A stretch of DNA of 64,000 bases, from positions 519,001 through 583,000 of the forward strand of contig NZ_CP063110.1 in assembly GCF_014931275.1 (NCBI RefSeq). The letters run 5' to 3'. The DNA comes from Haemophilus parainfluenzae (GTDB taxonomy: Bacteria; Pseudomonadota; Gammaproteobacteria; Enterobacterales; Pasteurellaceae). Shown here in pieces: positions 32,152 to 41,269 of the stretch (position 1 is the stretch's first letter; each line of letters begins with the position of its first letter). The notes under the pieces are model-generated. The model had not been told where the DNA came from, ran no database searches, and saw nothing but the letters and a program-made list of their open reading frames with translations. The position numbers and the translations under genes are program-made.

Positions 32152-32537
32152 ATGAGTAAGAAAATGAAAAAAAAATACTAATACCTTTATTTACACTACT
32201 GACTTCTTGTGCTTCAGATGTCAATGATCCCATAGTTAGGTTTTGGAATGGAGATTATTCTGTGAGGAATAATGCCGCTGAGTTTGATAAAGAAAGAAGA
32301 GTTTTTTATGAAAATGAACCTCAAGAAACAAAGTTATTGAGGATTAAAAATGAACAATACTGCAATAAAATAAATAAACCATTGTTTTATGAGAAAAAAC
32401 ATAAATATGGTGATACTTATAGAGTTAATATGAGTGATATTTTTGTTCATTGTATGAGAGTAAATGGAACGCCGTTATATAAAGATTTTCCTGAAAAGTA
32501 TGAATGGCTTACTGATGAGGATGTAAGAGTAAAATAA
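32152..32537 (+). pseudogene. Frameshifted small lipoprotein (VRFWNGD family) with an A9 tract in the signal peptide
   Basis: Starting at ATG 32152 (or 32164) the frame stops after AAA AAA AAA TAC TAA. If the A9 run (32167-32175) had one more A, the frame would read KKKILIPLFTLLTSCAS, a classic lipoprotein signal with lipobox LTSC, and continue without a stop to 32537 (about 128 residues). The downstream part therefore begins in this window only from an internal GTG at 32262. The mature start SDVNDPIVRFWNGD resembles that of the lipoprotein at 32895. Either a slippage-switched gene in the off state, a pseudogene, or a base-calling error. Confidence 0.7.
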
Positions 32538-32645
32538 CAAGGTGGGGAATTAGATCTTTGAATTAATGTTTTGATTTGAGACTGAATTTTTGATCAAAAC
32601 ACGCCTTCATTGGCTAATAAACCACTATCTAAGATGGGCAGAATA

Positions 32646-32843
32646 ATGAAAAAAAATGATTTTATTGAGATTATAAAAATGTCAATATTTCTAATTATTA
32701 TGGCAACTTTATACTCTCTATATAAATTTAACTTTGATTTTTCTAAAGTTAAAATTTTATCTATATTAAAGTGGTATCCAGCATCATTTATTTGTGTATT
32801 GGTTGGCTTTTATCTTAGTCGTTTTCTAAAAAATAGTAGATAG
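32646..32843 (+). CDS. Small unknown membrane protein
   Basis: A 65-residue protein with two hydrophobic segments (about residues 9-29 and 40-58), separated by a short loop, ending LKNSR. Start ATG 32646 follows GGGCAG; a TTG start at 32610 would add 12 residues. It sits between two related small lipoproteins in an AT-rich stretch. I do not recognise the family. Confidence 0.6.
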   Translation: MKKNDFIEIIKMSIFLIIMATLYSLYKFNFDFSKVKILSILKWYPASFICVLVGFYLSRFLKNSR

Positions 32844-32894
32844 AAAACTAGACAGGCTACATAAATGATGAAAGTATTATTGGGAGATGAAAAC

Positions 32895-33131
32895 ATGAGT
32901 AAGATAAATCTCAGTCTCTTTTTGCTCTGTAGTATTTTGACTGCATGTGTTTCTTCTGATAGCTATTTTGTTCGATTTTGGAATGGGGATGTTATATCTG
33001 ACATGACTCCAGAGGAGGAGAAAAAATTTGATCTATGCTATGAGAAAACTAAAAATTTACCAAGAGGAACAGCTGAGGAAAGGGGAAAAGCAAGTCTTGC
33101 TACATTAAAATGTATGGATGATAAAAAGTAA
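32895..33131 (+). CDS. Small lipoprotein of the VRFWNGD family
   Basis: A 78-residue putative lipoprotein: signal peptide MSKINLSLFLLCSILTAC with lipobox LTAC, then SSDSYFVRFWNGD, a block shared with the frameshifted lipoprotein 700 bp upstream. The mature part is charged (MTPEEEKKFD...) and has two cysteines (DLCYEK and LKCMDD) that could pair. Start ATG 32895 has SD GGGAG; the in-frame ATGs at 32865 and 32868 would put charged residues before the signal peptide. Function unknown. Confidence 0.75.
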   Translation: MSKINLSLFLLCSILTACVSSDSYFVRFWNGDVISDMTPEEEKKFDLCYEKTKNLPRGTAEERGKASLATLKCMDDKK

Positions 33132-33235
33132 GATAGAAGTATGCTATCAAAAGTTATAGTCTTATTAAGGTTAAGTATTAGTTTTTTTAATAACAAATTA
33201 GAATTTTCTTAGCATACTACTTGAAATAGAATGAC

Positions 33236-33296
33236 AAAAAGTGCAGTCAATTTCAAAGAGTTTTAAAACCTCTCAAAAATTGACCGCACTTTTTGT
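33236..33296. terminator. Uptake-signal hairpin, copy of a dispersed ~60-70 bp element
   Basis: Arms AAAAAGTGCAGTCAATTT and AAATTGACCGCACTTTTT (one mismatch) around a loop containing CAAAGAGTTTTAAAAC, followed by T-rich DNA. The same arms and loop recur at 49504-49563, and the left half alone at 38574-38606. Terminator for the lipoprotein cluster. Confidence 0.75.
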
Positions 33297-33443
33297 ATTT
33301 TTGATGCTTCTTTTGCCGATATATCCCCCTCTCATTGCAATCTTGCCTGCAACAGTATTCTTATGTCCGCTTGTTCTGTTGAGAAAACAGGATAGTCCAA
33401 CTCGCTTGTTTACTTGCTCTAAAAATCAGTATGTTTATGATAT

Positions 33444-33503
33444 TTTGATATAAAATTATCAAATAAAATTTTTTTTGCATAAATTTGATAAAATTTTATC
33501 GAT
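33444..33503. promoter_or_regulatory. Two tandem GATA-N6-TATC dyads upstream of tpl
   Basis: TTTGATA-N6-TATCAAA at 33444-33463 (perfect 7-bp arms) and TTTGATA-N6-TATCGAT at 33484-33503, exactly 40 bp apart (about four helical turns) and just upstream of the CRP site. The second contains a 14-bp palindrome GATAAAATTTTATC. This looks like a pair of operators on one DNA face. The G-to-C spacing (12) differs from TyrR boxes (14), so the regulator is not obviously TyrR. Confidence 0.5.
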
Positions 33504-33504
33504 T

Positions 33505-33547
33505 TGTGACTTTGATCACAGTAATGCAGAAAAAAATTCAGTATTAT
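33505..33547 (+). promoter_or_regulatory. CRP site and class II promoter of tpl
   Basis: TGTGACTTTGATCACA at 33505-33520 is a perfect CRP half-site pair. A -10 TATTAT lies at 33542-33547, predicting a start near 33554 and placing the CRP centre at about -41.5, the class II position. This predicts activation when cAMP is high, as known for tyrosine phenol-lyase genes of enterobacteria. Confidence 0.8.
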
Positions 33548-33580
33548 GCACGCAACTCGATGATAGATGTTTTTTAATAG

Positions 33581-35008
<1,428 letters not shown>

Positions 35009-35015
35009 GCCTACT

Positions 35016-35050
35016 AGCCCTTACTTCGGCAACGAGGTAAGGGCTTTTTG
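35016..35050 (+). terminator. Terminator/attenuator between tpl and tyrP
   Basis: 13-bp stem AGCCCTTACTTCG / CGAGGTAAGGGCT (one G-T pair) closed by a GCAA tetraloop and followed by five T. Read-through or a separate promoter must feed tyrP. Confidence 0.85.
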
Positions 35051-35170
35051 TATCTAAAACATTTGGTTAATGAGAAAAATGCGAAAACATTCTAATGACA
35101 TTGTAGTTTGATGTATTGTCAAGTAAGGAAGTGACTAGCCTTTCTACGATAATCGGAAAGGAGAAAACTC

Positions 35171-36385
35171 ATGAATAAAACATTGGGAAGTACCTTAATT
35201 ACCTCAGGGACGATGATTGGCGCAGGGATGCTTGCTATGCCTCTCACATCTGCTGGAATAGGTTTTACGTTTACAGTCGTTCTACTTATTCTTTTATGGA
35301 TCCTACTCACTTATAGTGCATTATTATTTGTTGAGGTTTATCAAACCGCTGAACATGATGCCGGCATTGGTACACTTGCTGCACAATATTTTGGCCGACC
35401 AGGACGAATTGTCGCAACCAGCGTATTAATGATTTTCCTTTATGCATTGCTTTCCGCCTATGTGACCGGTGGTGGTGCAATTCTTGCTTCAACTTTACCT
35501 GATTTTGCTGCTCCTGATTTGAAAATGAAAGGTTCTATCCTTGCATTTACAATCTTATTTGGTGTTTTCGTGGCAATTGGTACAAGCTTTGTGGATGCGC
35601 TAAATCGCTTCTTGTTTATTGCGATGATTGCCGCTTTATTTATCGTGCTTGGATTGATGATCCCCGAAATTAAAATCGATAACTTAATGGCCATGCCAAT
35701 TGATAAAGCCTTATTGATTTCGGCTAGCCCTGTTTTCTTTACCGCTTTTGGTTTCCATGGTTCGATCCCTTGCTTAAATAAATACTTAGAAGGTGATGTA
35801 AAAGCCTTAAGATTTTCGATTATTGTGGGCTCTGCAATCACATTAGTGGGTTATATCTTATGGCAATTTTCAACTCATGGTGTATTAAGCCAAACTCGCT
35901 TCTTAGAAATCCTTAATCAAGATCCAACATTAAATGGATTGATTGAGGCGGTTCGTGTGATTACAGGCAGTACTATTATTGCTGCTGTCGTGAAAATCTT
36001 CTCTGCCTTAGCGCTGATTACCTCATTCTTAGGAGTGGCACTCGGTTTATTAGAATGTATTGACGACTTGTTAAAACGCGCCTTCAATATTTCAGCAAAC
36101 CGTTTAAGTTTAGGTTTCTTAACGTTCCTTCCGCCATTGCTCTTTGCATTCTTCTACCCAGAAGGCTTCATCCTTGCATTAGGTTATGCAGGACAAATGT
36201 TTGCTTTCTATGCAGTGGTATTGCCGGCAGCATTAGTCTGGAAAGCTCGCCATCAACATCCAAACTTACCTTATCGTGTGCCAGGTGGTTCAGGGGTTCT
36301 ACTCTTTGTCTCAATTTTAGGGACGATTATTGTGTGTATCCCATTCCTAATTAAATTAGGTGTATTGCCTCCAGTAGTGGGTTAA
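35171..36385 (+). CDS. tyrP: Tyrosine-specific transport protein
   Basis: A 404-residue aromatic amino acid permease of the Mtr/TnaB/TyrP (HAAAP) family with about 11 membrane helices. The N-terminal signature GSTLITSGTMIGAGMLAMPL and the FGFHGSIPCLNKYL motif are family hallmarks. Placement after tpl argues that it imports tyrosine for that enzyme. SD AAGGAG is 9 bp before the ATG; a strong terminator lies between tpl and this gene. Confidence 0.93.
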   Translation: MNKTLGSTLITSGTMIGAGMLAMPLTSAGIGFTFTVVLLILLWILLTYSALLFVEVYQTAEHDAGIGTLAAQYFGRPGRIVATSVLMIFLYALLSAYVTGGGAILASTLPDFAAPDLKMKGSILAFTILFGVFVAIGTSFVDALNRFLFIAMIAALFIVLGLMIPEIKIDNLMAMPIDKALLISASPVFFTAFGFHGSIPCLNKYLEGDVKALRFSIIVGSAITLVGYILWQFSTHGVLSQTRFLEILNQDPTLNGLIEAVRVITGSTIIAAVVKIFSALALITSFLGVALGLLECIDDLLKRAFNISANRLSLGFLTFLPPLLFAFFYPEGFILALGYAGQMFAFYAVVLPAALVWKARHQHPNLPYRVPGGSGVLLFVSILGTIIVCIPFLIKLGVLPPVVG

Positions 36386-36402
36386 TAACACGATTAAAAT
36401 AA

Positions 36403-36446
36403 AAAAAGTGCGGTTAAAAATCAGTGTGTTTTTAACCGCACTTTTT
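36403..36446. terminator. Bidirectional uptake-signal terminator after tyrP
   Basis: Perfect 18-bp inverted repeat AAAAAGTGCGGTTAAAAA / TTTTTAACCGCACTTTTT with an 8-base loop; serves tyrP and the convergent lipoprotein pair. Confidence 0.92.
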
Positions 36447-36472
36447 GTTGATATAAGACCATAAAGAATGAA

Positions 36473-36904
36473 TTAAATATTGTTGCTTTTATCTAAATAA
36501 GATTTATTTTTTAATAATTTTCCTTCTTTACTAAAAAACAACTCAATATAAAAATCACGTCTATTACCTAAGTAACCTTCACCTTTTTTATAGAGTGCAA
36601 ATAGTTTATTATCTATTTCTTCTAAAATTTCAAATTGGTTCGAAATTAAATCGCTTATTTCTTTCTTATCCATTCCTGAATGAAGGTATTTGGAGACAAT
36701 ATGACTAACATTCGCACGTTGACTTGCAATGTCAGTAATACGGGTTTTAAAAACCTCATCTAGCATTAAGTTTAAATCTGTTGCATTGCTTTTTCTGTCT
36801 GAAACTGAAGATTGAAACCCAGAATGATTCTTATGGTCACTCGCTTCGCAGCCAATTGAAACTAGGGAAAGTAGAGCAAGGGATATTGTGAGTAATTTTT
36901 TCAT
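36473..36904 (-). CDS. Unknown lipoprotein
   Basis: A 143-residue putative lipoprotein: signal peptide MKKLLTISLALLSLVSIGC with lipobox SIGC and Glu at +2. The mature part is helical and charged, with no motif I recognise. It follows the next lipoprotein by 28 bp on the same strand, so the two form an operon. Low GC compared with housekeeping genes. Confidence 0.75.
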   Translation of the reverse strand: MKKLLTISLALLSLVSIGCEASDHKNHSGFQSSVSDRKSNATDLNLMLDEVFKTRITDIASQRANVSHIVSKYLHSGMDKKEISDLISNQFEILEEIDNKLFALYKKGEGYLGNRRDFYIELFFSKEGKLLKNKSYLDKSNNI

Positions 36905-36932
36905 GTTAAGTACCTTTTATATTTCTTGGGTT

Positions 36933-37346
36933 TCAGTTTTCGGTATCTTCTACAATTTGATATTCAAGAGCTAACGAATCTATTCCTTTTTTAGGTGAAA
37001 TAACAATATGATAAATGCGTTTTGCTTGACCACTTCCTGAGCTATGTCCAGTAAGTTTCGTTCTAATATATCCTGAATACTCGCAAATTTCTTTTCCTGC
37101 TTCACAAGTCATACCCATTTGGGAAACTGCTTTTTTGATGCTATCAGCATGATTGTCACCATCTAAATGAGCATAAATCAATTTGCTTAGCGCTTCTTTT
37201 TCTGGCTCATTAGGAAATCTTTTCGTAATATATTCTTTAATCTCCCCTTGGGGTAAATTATCGTAATTAACGGTCATTCTGGGAAAACCTAAATCACAAG
37301 CTGTTAAAAGAAGAGATAACCCTAAAATAATAGTGGCTTTTTGCAT
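36933..37346 (-). CDS. Unknown lipoprotein
   Basis: A 137-residue putative lipoprotein: signal MQKATIILGLSLLLTAC with lipobox LTAC. Asp follows the cysteine (C-D), which in enterobacteria would favour retention in the inner membrane; whether the rule holds here is uncertain. The mature domain has two further cysteines (MTCEAGKEICEY) that may pair, and a C-terminal beta-rich part (IYHIVISPKKG). First gene of a two-lipoprotein operon with the gene at 36473. Confidence 0.75.
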   Translation of the reverse strand: MQKATIILGLSLLLTACDLGFPRMTVNYDNLPQGEIKEYITKRFPNEPEKEALSKLIYAHLDGDNHADSIKKAVSQMGMTCEAGKEICEYSGYIRTKLTGHSSGSGQAKRIYHIVISPKKGIDSLALEYQIVEDTEN

Positions 37347-37555
37347 ATTAAAATACCTTTAATTGATAGTAACTCAAGGCATTATAGCAATAAAAATTTA
37401 TTTTCCGATAATAAATCATTCTATTATTTTGGGTAATTACAGAGGAAAATTATAGTGTTCTAAATAACATGGAAAGAGCATAAAGAATATGATAGGTAGG
37501 GTGTGAAACGTTGCTTCATACACATTTTTAGCATAATTAGGCAGTTATTCTAACG

Positions 37556-38233
37556 CTATACTTTCTCTTTGATAGCTTTGAGATAGCGATATACGCTAGG
37601 TTCTGAGATTTTTAAATATTTAGCGACCATCGGAATGGCACCCTTGATATTGAAAATACCCTTATCAAATAAGACTTGAACGGCGTTTTCCCGCTGTCTT
37701 AAGCTGAGTGGTTTATCGGAATGTAATAGGGTGAAATCAAGGTATTCACAAAGGATATCTTCGATGGAGTTTTCGAGTTTTTCTTTATTAATTATTTCGG
37801 CTTCTTCCACTTCGGCAAAGGCTGCATCAATACCTAAAATATTGACGAAGTTTCCGAGATTCTCCAGTGAAATCAATTTGGTCATCACATCAACTAACTC
37901 AGAGGTATCATGATTAATACAAAGGATGCCTTCTAATTTATCCCCGTTTTTAATGAAATAAGTTGCACCTCGAATGACCTTTTCGGAATCTGCCACAGCT
38001 TTGTAGTTAAAGATAAAATCTTTATCTAAATATACTTTATCTTGCAACAAACTAGAGCCAAAAGAACTAAGTGGCGAGGAAAGTGTTCGCCCGCTGACGT
38101 GGCTATTCGCAATGGCTTCCATATGAGCCTTCTTTTTATCAAAAGAATGAAATACGACTTCGTATTTAGGGCCTAGAACACTTCCCAAAAAATGGGTTAG
38201 ACCAATAAAATATTTCTTTTGTACATTGTTCAT
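37556..38233 (-). CDS. YheO/DauR-type transcriptional regulator (PAS_6 + HTH_22)
   Basis: A 225-residue predicted DNA-binding protein. The N-terminal PAS-like YheO domain (about residues 5-115) carries the conserved LGPKYEVVFHSF and IANSHVSGR blocks; the C-terminal helix-turn-helix (about 175-225) contains LSLRQRENAVQVLFDKGIF and ISEPSVYRYL. Relatives include E. coli YheO and the D-arginine regulator DauR; the ligand here is unknown. It lies 3 kb from tpl-tyrP and divergent from the CDI-like locus; neither link is proven. Upstream (38276-38301) there is a 10-bp direct repeat TTTTATAGCA at a 16-bp period, a possible autoregulatory site. Confidence 0.85.
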   Translation of the reverse strand: MNNVQKKYFIGLTHFLGSVLGPKYEVVFHSFDKKKAHMEAIANSHVSGRTLSSPLSSFGSSLLQDKVYLDKDFIFNYKAVADSEKVIRGATYFIKNGDKLEGILCINHDTSELVDVMTKLISLENLGNFVNILGIDAAFAEVEEAEIINKEKLENSIEDILCEYLDFTLLHSDKPLSLRQRENAVQVLFDKGIFNIKGAIPMVAKYLKISEPSVYRYLKAIKEKV

Positions 38234-38728
38234 ATCGAGCCAATCTCATTAATTACCATTTGCTTGTTGTGGCTATTTTATAGCACTTATTTTTTATAGC
38301 AAATACATTGTAAAAAACGACAGGTTATCTATGGCGTTTTGCTTTAGGCGAATCTTATAATCCACATTAAGCATAGACCTCTCTACTTTTCCCTAAAGGT
38401 GGGAGGGGTCAGATCAGGCAATACTTCAATGATATTCTTTGCTTGGAAAGTAAGGGATAGGGAAGGTAGGCCAATATGTATCCAATGGTGAAAAAACACA
38501 ACAAACCTGATGCTAAGTCTTGAGGATAAATAATACAAAAGTATTTTAAACAGAATACGCTTTAACCAAATACAAAGTGCAGTCAATCTCCAAAGAGTTT
38601 TAAAACTTGAATAGAATCAAGAGATAAATACCTTAATCATGCAAATTTCAATGGCTTTTTTTTTTTGAAAAATTTGATATTGTATAGACCTATATTTATC
38701 AATAACTTAAACTTAATTAACATAATAG
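38234..38728. other. 495-bp AT-rich gap upstream of the CDI-like locus
   Basis: No convincing gene. It contains the promoter side of the YheO-type regulator, the left half of the dispersed uptake-signal element (38574-38606) and an 11-T run (38656-38666) about 60 bp before the TpsB start, close to hexamers such as TTGAAA (38665-38670). A T-run here could vary in length and alter promoter spacing; this is inference. Confidence 0.5.
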
Positions 38729-40506
38729 ATGAAAAAATTATTACCCTCTTTTCTTTCCTGTTTATTACTTATTTCCCCTTTTATCTTAGCTAATCCACCT
38801 TCTACAAATGCAAATGTAGAAAAACAAATTGATGCTCAACAACAAAAACAACAAGCGGAACAAGAGGCTGCAATTTTAGCTCAGCAAACGCAATCAGCGA
38901 ATGTGCGTTTAGAGGCTGAAAAAGAATCGTCTCCTAGCTTTCCACAAAATGAAGCACAATGTTTTCCCATCAATCAATTAGCACTCACAGACTATCAAGC
39001 TGAAGAATCCACTTCATCCACAACGCCTCTTAAACTTGCTCAACCTAGCCAATTTTCTTGGGCATTAAAATCAGTTTATGCTGAACGTGATTTTGCGCTA
39101 CCGGCTTGTATTGGTTCAGAAGGGATTAACGTATTACTTCGTCGTATTCAAAATCGTTTGATTGATGCAGGTTATGTGACAACACGTGTTGTAGTTGAAC
39201 CGCAAGATTTGCGTTCAGGCGTGTTAGTTTTAACGGTAATACCCGGTAAAGTGGGTCGCATTCAATTACAAGACCAAAGTGCTATTCCATTTGCGACACG
39301 CGGTACGCTATGGTTTGCTATGCCAATGTCGCAAGGAGACATGTTAAATGTACGCAATATTGAGCAAGGATTAGAAAACTTAAAACGTGTACCAAGTGCT
39401 GATGCCAATATGGAGCTTGTACCAAGTGAAAATGTAGGGGAAACCGATATTGTGATTTCCTATAAACAGACATTGCCTTTTCATTTAACTTTAGGTGTAG
39501 ATGATTCAGGTAGCAAAGCAACAGGTCGCTTACAGGGCTCAGCAACATTTTCTTGGGATAATGTGTTAACACTGAACGACATGTTCTATATCAGTGGTAC
39601 GCGTAGCTTTAAGCGTAATAGTGACGATGCAGAAGGCGATTATGGTAGTAAAAATATAACACTCTATTATTCTATTCCTTGGAGAAACTACCTTTTAACT
39701 CTTTCAGGCTCTAAATATTCTTATCATCAAACAGTCGCAGGGGCTTTTGAGTCTTATGTCTATTCTGGCGAAAGCCAACAAATGAAAGTGAATTTAAGTC
39801 GCTTACTCTCTCGTGGTAGTCAACATAAAACGTATATCAATGGTGCATTATGGACGAAAAAAAATCTCATAACTATATTGATGATACAGAAGTTGAAGTA
39901 CAACGTCGTCGAACAGCAGGTTGGGAAGTGGGGATTAATCATACTCACTACATCAGCGACCTTGTTTTGCAGATTTTTGCTGGTTACAAGCGTGGTACAG
40001 GCGGTAATAAAGCGCTACCAGCACCAGAAGAAGCGTTTGGTGAAGGGACTTCACGCATGCAAATTATTACAGCGGGACTTGATTTAACGTATCCATTTAC
40101 GATGGGTAATCAACCATTTCGTTTCAATACTAGTTGGAATGGTCAATGGAATCGCACACCTTTAACTCAACAAGATAAATTTAGTATTGGTGGGCGTTAT
40201 ACCGTACGAGGGTTTGATGGTGAGCTTTCGCTTTCGGGTGAAAAAGGTTGGTTATGGCGTAATGAACTTGGGTGGGACATTGCTAATAAAGGGCATGAGC
40301 TTTATTTAGGTATAGACCAAGGTAAAGTACATTCTAGTCAAGATGAGCTTCAAGTAGGAAGTAGCTTAATTGGTGGGGTGATTGGTCTTAGAGGCAAATT
40401 ATGGGGAATTAACTATGATTATTTCGTAGGTAAACCGATTAAAAAGCCAGAAGGATTTAGAACCAGTAATGTGACAACCGGATTTAATGTAAGTTACCGT
40501 TTTTAA
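38729..40506 (+). pseudogene. CdiB/FhaC-type two-partner secretion transporter, frameshifted at an A8 tract
   Basis: Outer-membrane TpsB protein exporting the adjacent TpsA exoprotein. Signal peptide (MKKLLPSFLSCLLLISPFI), Gln-rich plug linker, two POTRA domains (about residues 90-260) and an FhaC/ShlB barrel. The frame breaks at A8 (39857-39864): upstream codons run in one frame to a stop at 40087, while the barrel continues in the -1 frame to 40506 with the family motif TVRGF near 40200 and ends VSYRF. One extra A (A9) gives a full 592-residue protein. A-AAA-AAA is also a slippery sequence, so -1 ribosomal or transcriptional slippage could give some full-length product. Directly followed by the TpsA gene, the usual cdiB-cdiA order. 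Confidence 0.85.
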
Positions 40507-41269
40507 TACGTATTTATCAGATTAATTGAAATTAGACAGAATTTAAAATTTAAAGGAAATTGAGAAAATGAATAAACGTCATTACAAAGTTATTTTTAGT
40601 CGTGTATTAAATCAACTTGTTGTGGTATCTGAACTTGCCAAATCACAGGGTAAAGCACAAAGTGAGAATATGAGCTCAGAACAGTCAAAAACAGGGTTGT
40701 TTTCAACCGCGCTCTCACTCAACCCTATCCATTTTAGCTTAATGCTAGCATTAGGCTTTGTGTTCCTTTCACCTTCAGTTCAAGCTGAAGATATGGCTAT
40801 TCGTGCGGATAAATCAGCACCAGGTAATCAACAGCCGACAGTATTACAAACAGGTAATGGCATTCCACAAGTTAATATTCAAGCACCAAGTCAGGCTGGA
40901 GTATCGCGTAACCAATATTCACAATTTGATGTGGCAGAGAAAGGGGCTGTATTAAACAATGCTCGTAAAGCGGCACAAACTCAGATGGCTGGCTGGGTGC
41001 AGGGTAACCCAAATCTTGCTCGTGGTGAAGCGAAAGTGATTTTGAATGAAGTTAACTCAGCGAATCCAAGCCGTTTAAAAGGTTATGTAGAAGTAGCGGG
41101 TAAAAAAGCAAGATGTGGTGATTGCTAACCCTAGTGGCATTCAGTGTGATGGCTGTGGTGTGATAAATGCAGGGCGTGCAACGTTTACTACGGTAAGGCA
41201 GAAGTTGAAAATGGTGAATTAAAAGGCTATCGCGTACAAGGAGGAAAGGTCTCAGTAGGTCAAAAGGGG

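Noticed and set aside
33241..33453. 70-codon ORF before tpl
   Set aside because: Starts with GTG inside the uptake-signal hairpin arm and ends in the AT-rich tpl control region; no coding character.
33444..33503. TyrR boxes upstream of tpl
   Set aside because: The dyads have GATA-N6-TATC arms with 12 bp between the key G and C, while TyrR boxes (TGTAAA-N6-TTTACA) have 14.
35016..35050. Evidence that tpl and tyrP are one operon
   Set aside because: A strong GCAA-tetraloop terminator separates them; co-transcription would require read-through, and no clear tyrP promoter with acceptable spacing could be identified either.
38383..38586. 67-codon minus-strand ORF in the gap before the TPS locus
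   Set aside because: No SD, Leu/Ile-rich translation of AT-rich DNA with no coherent domain.
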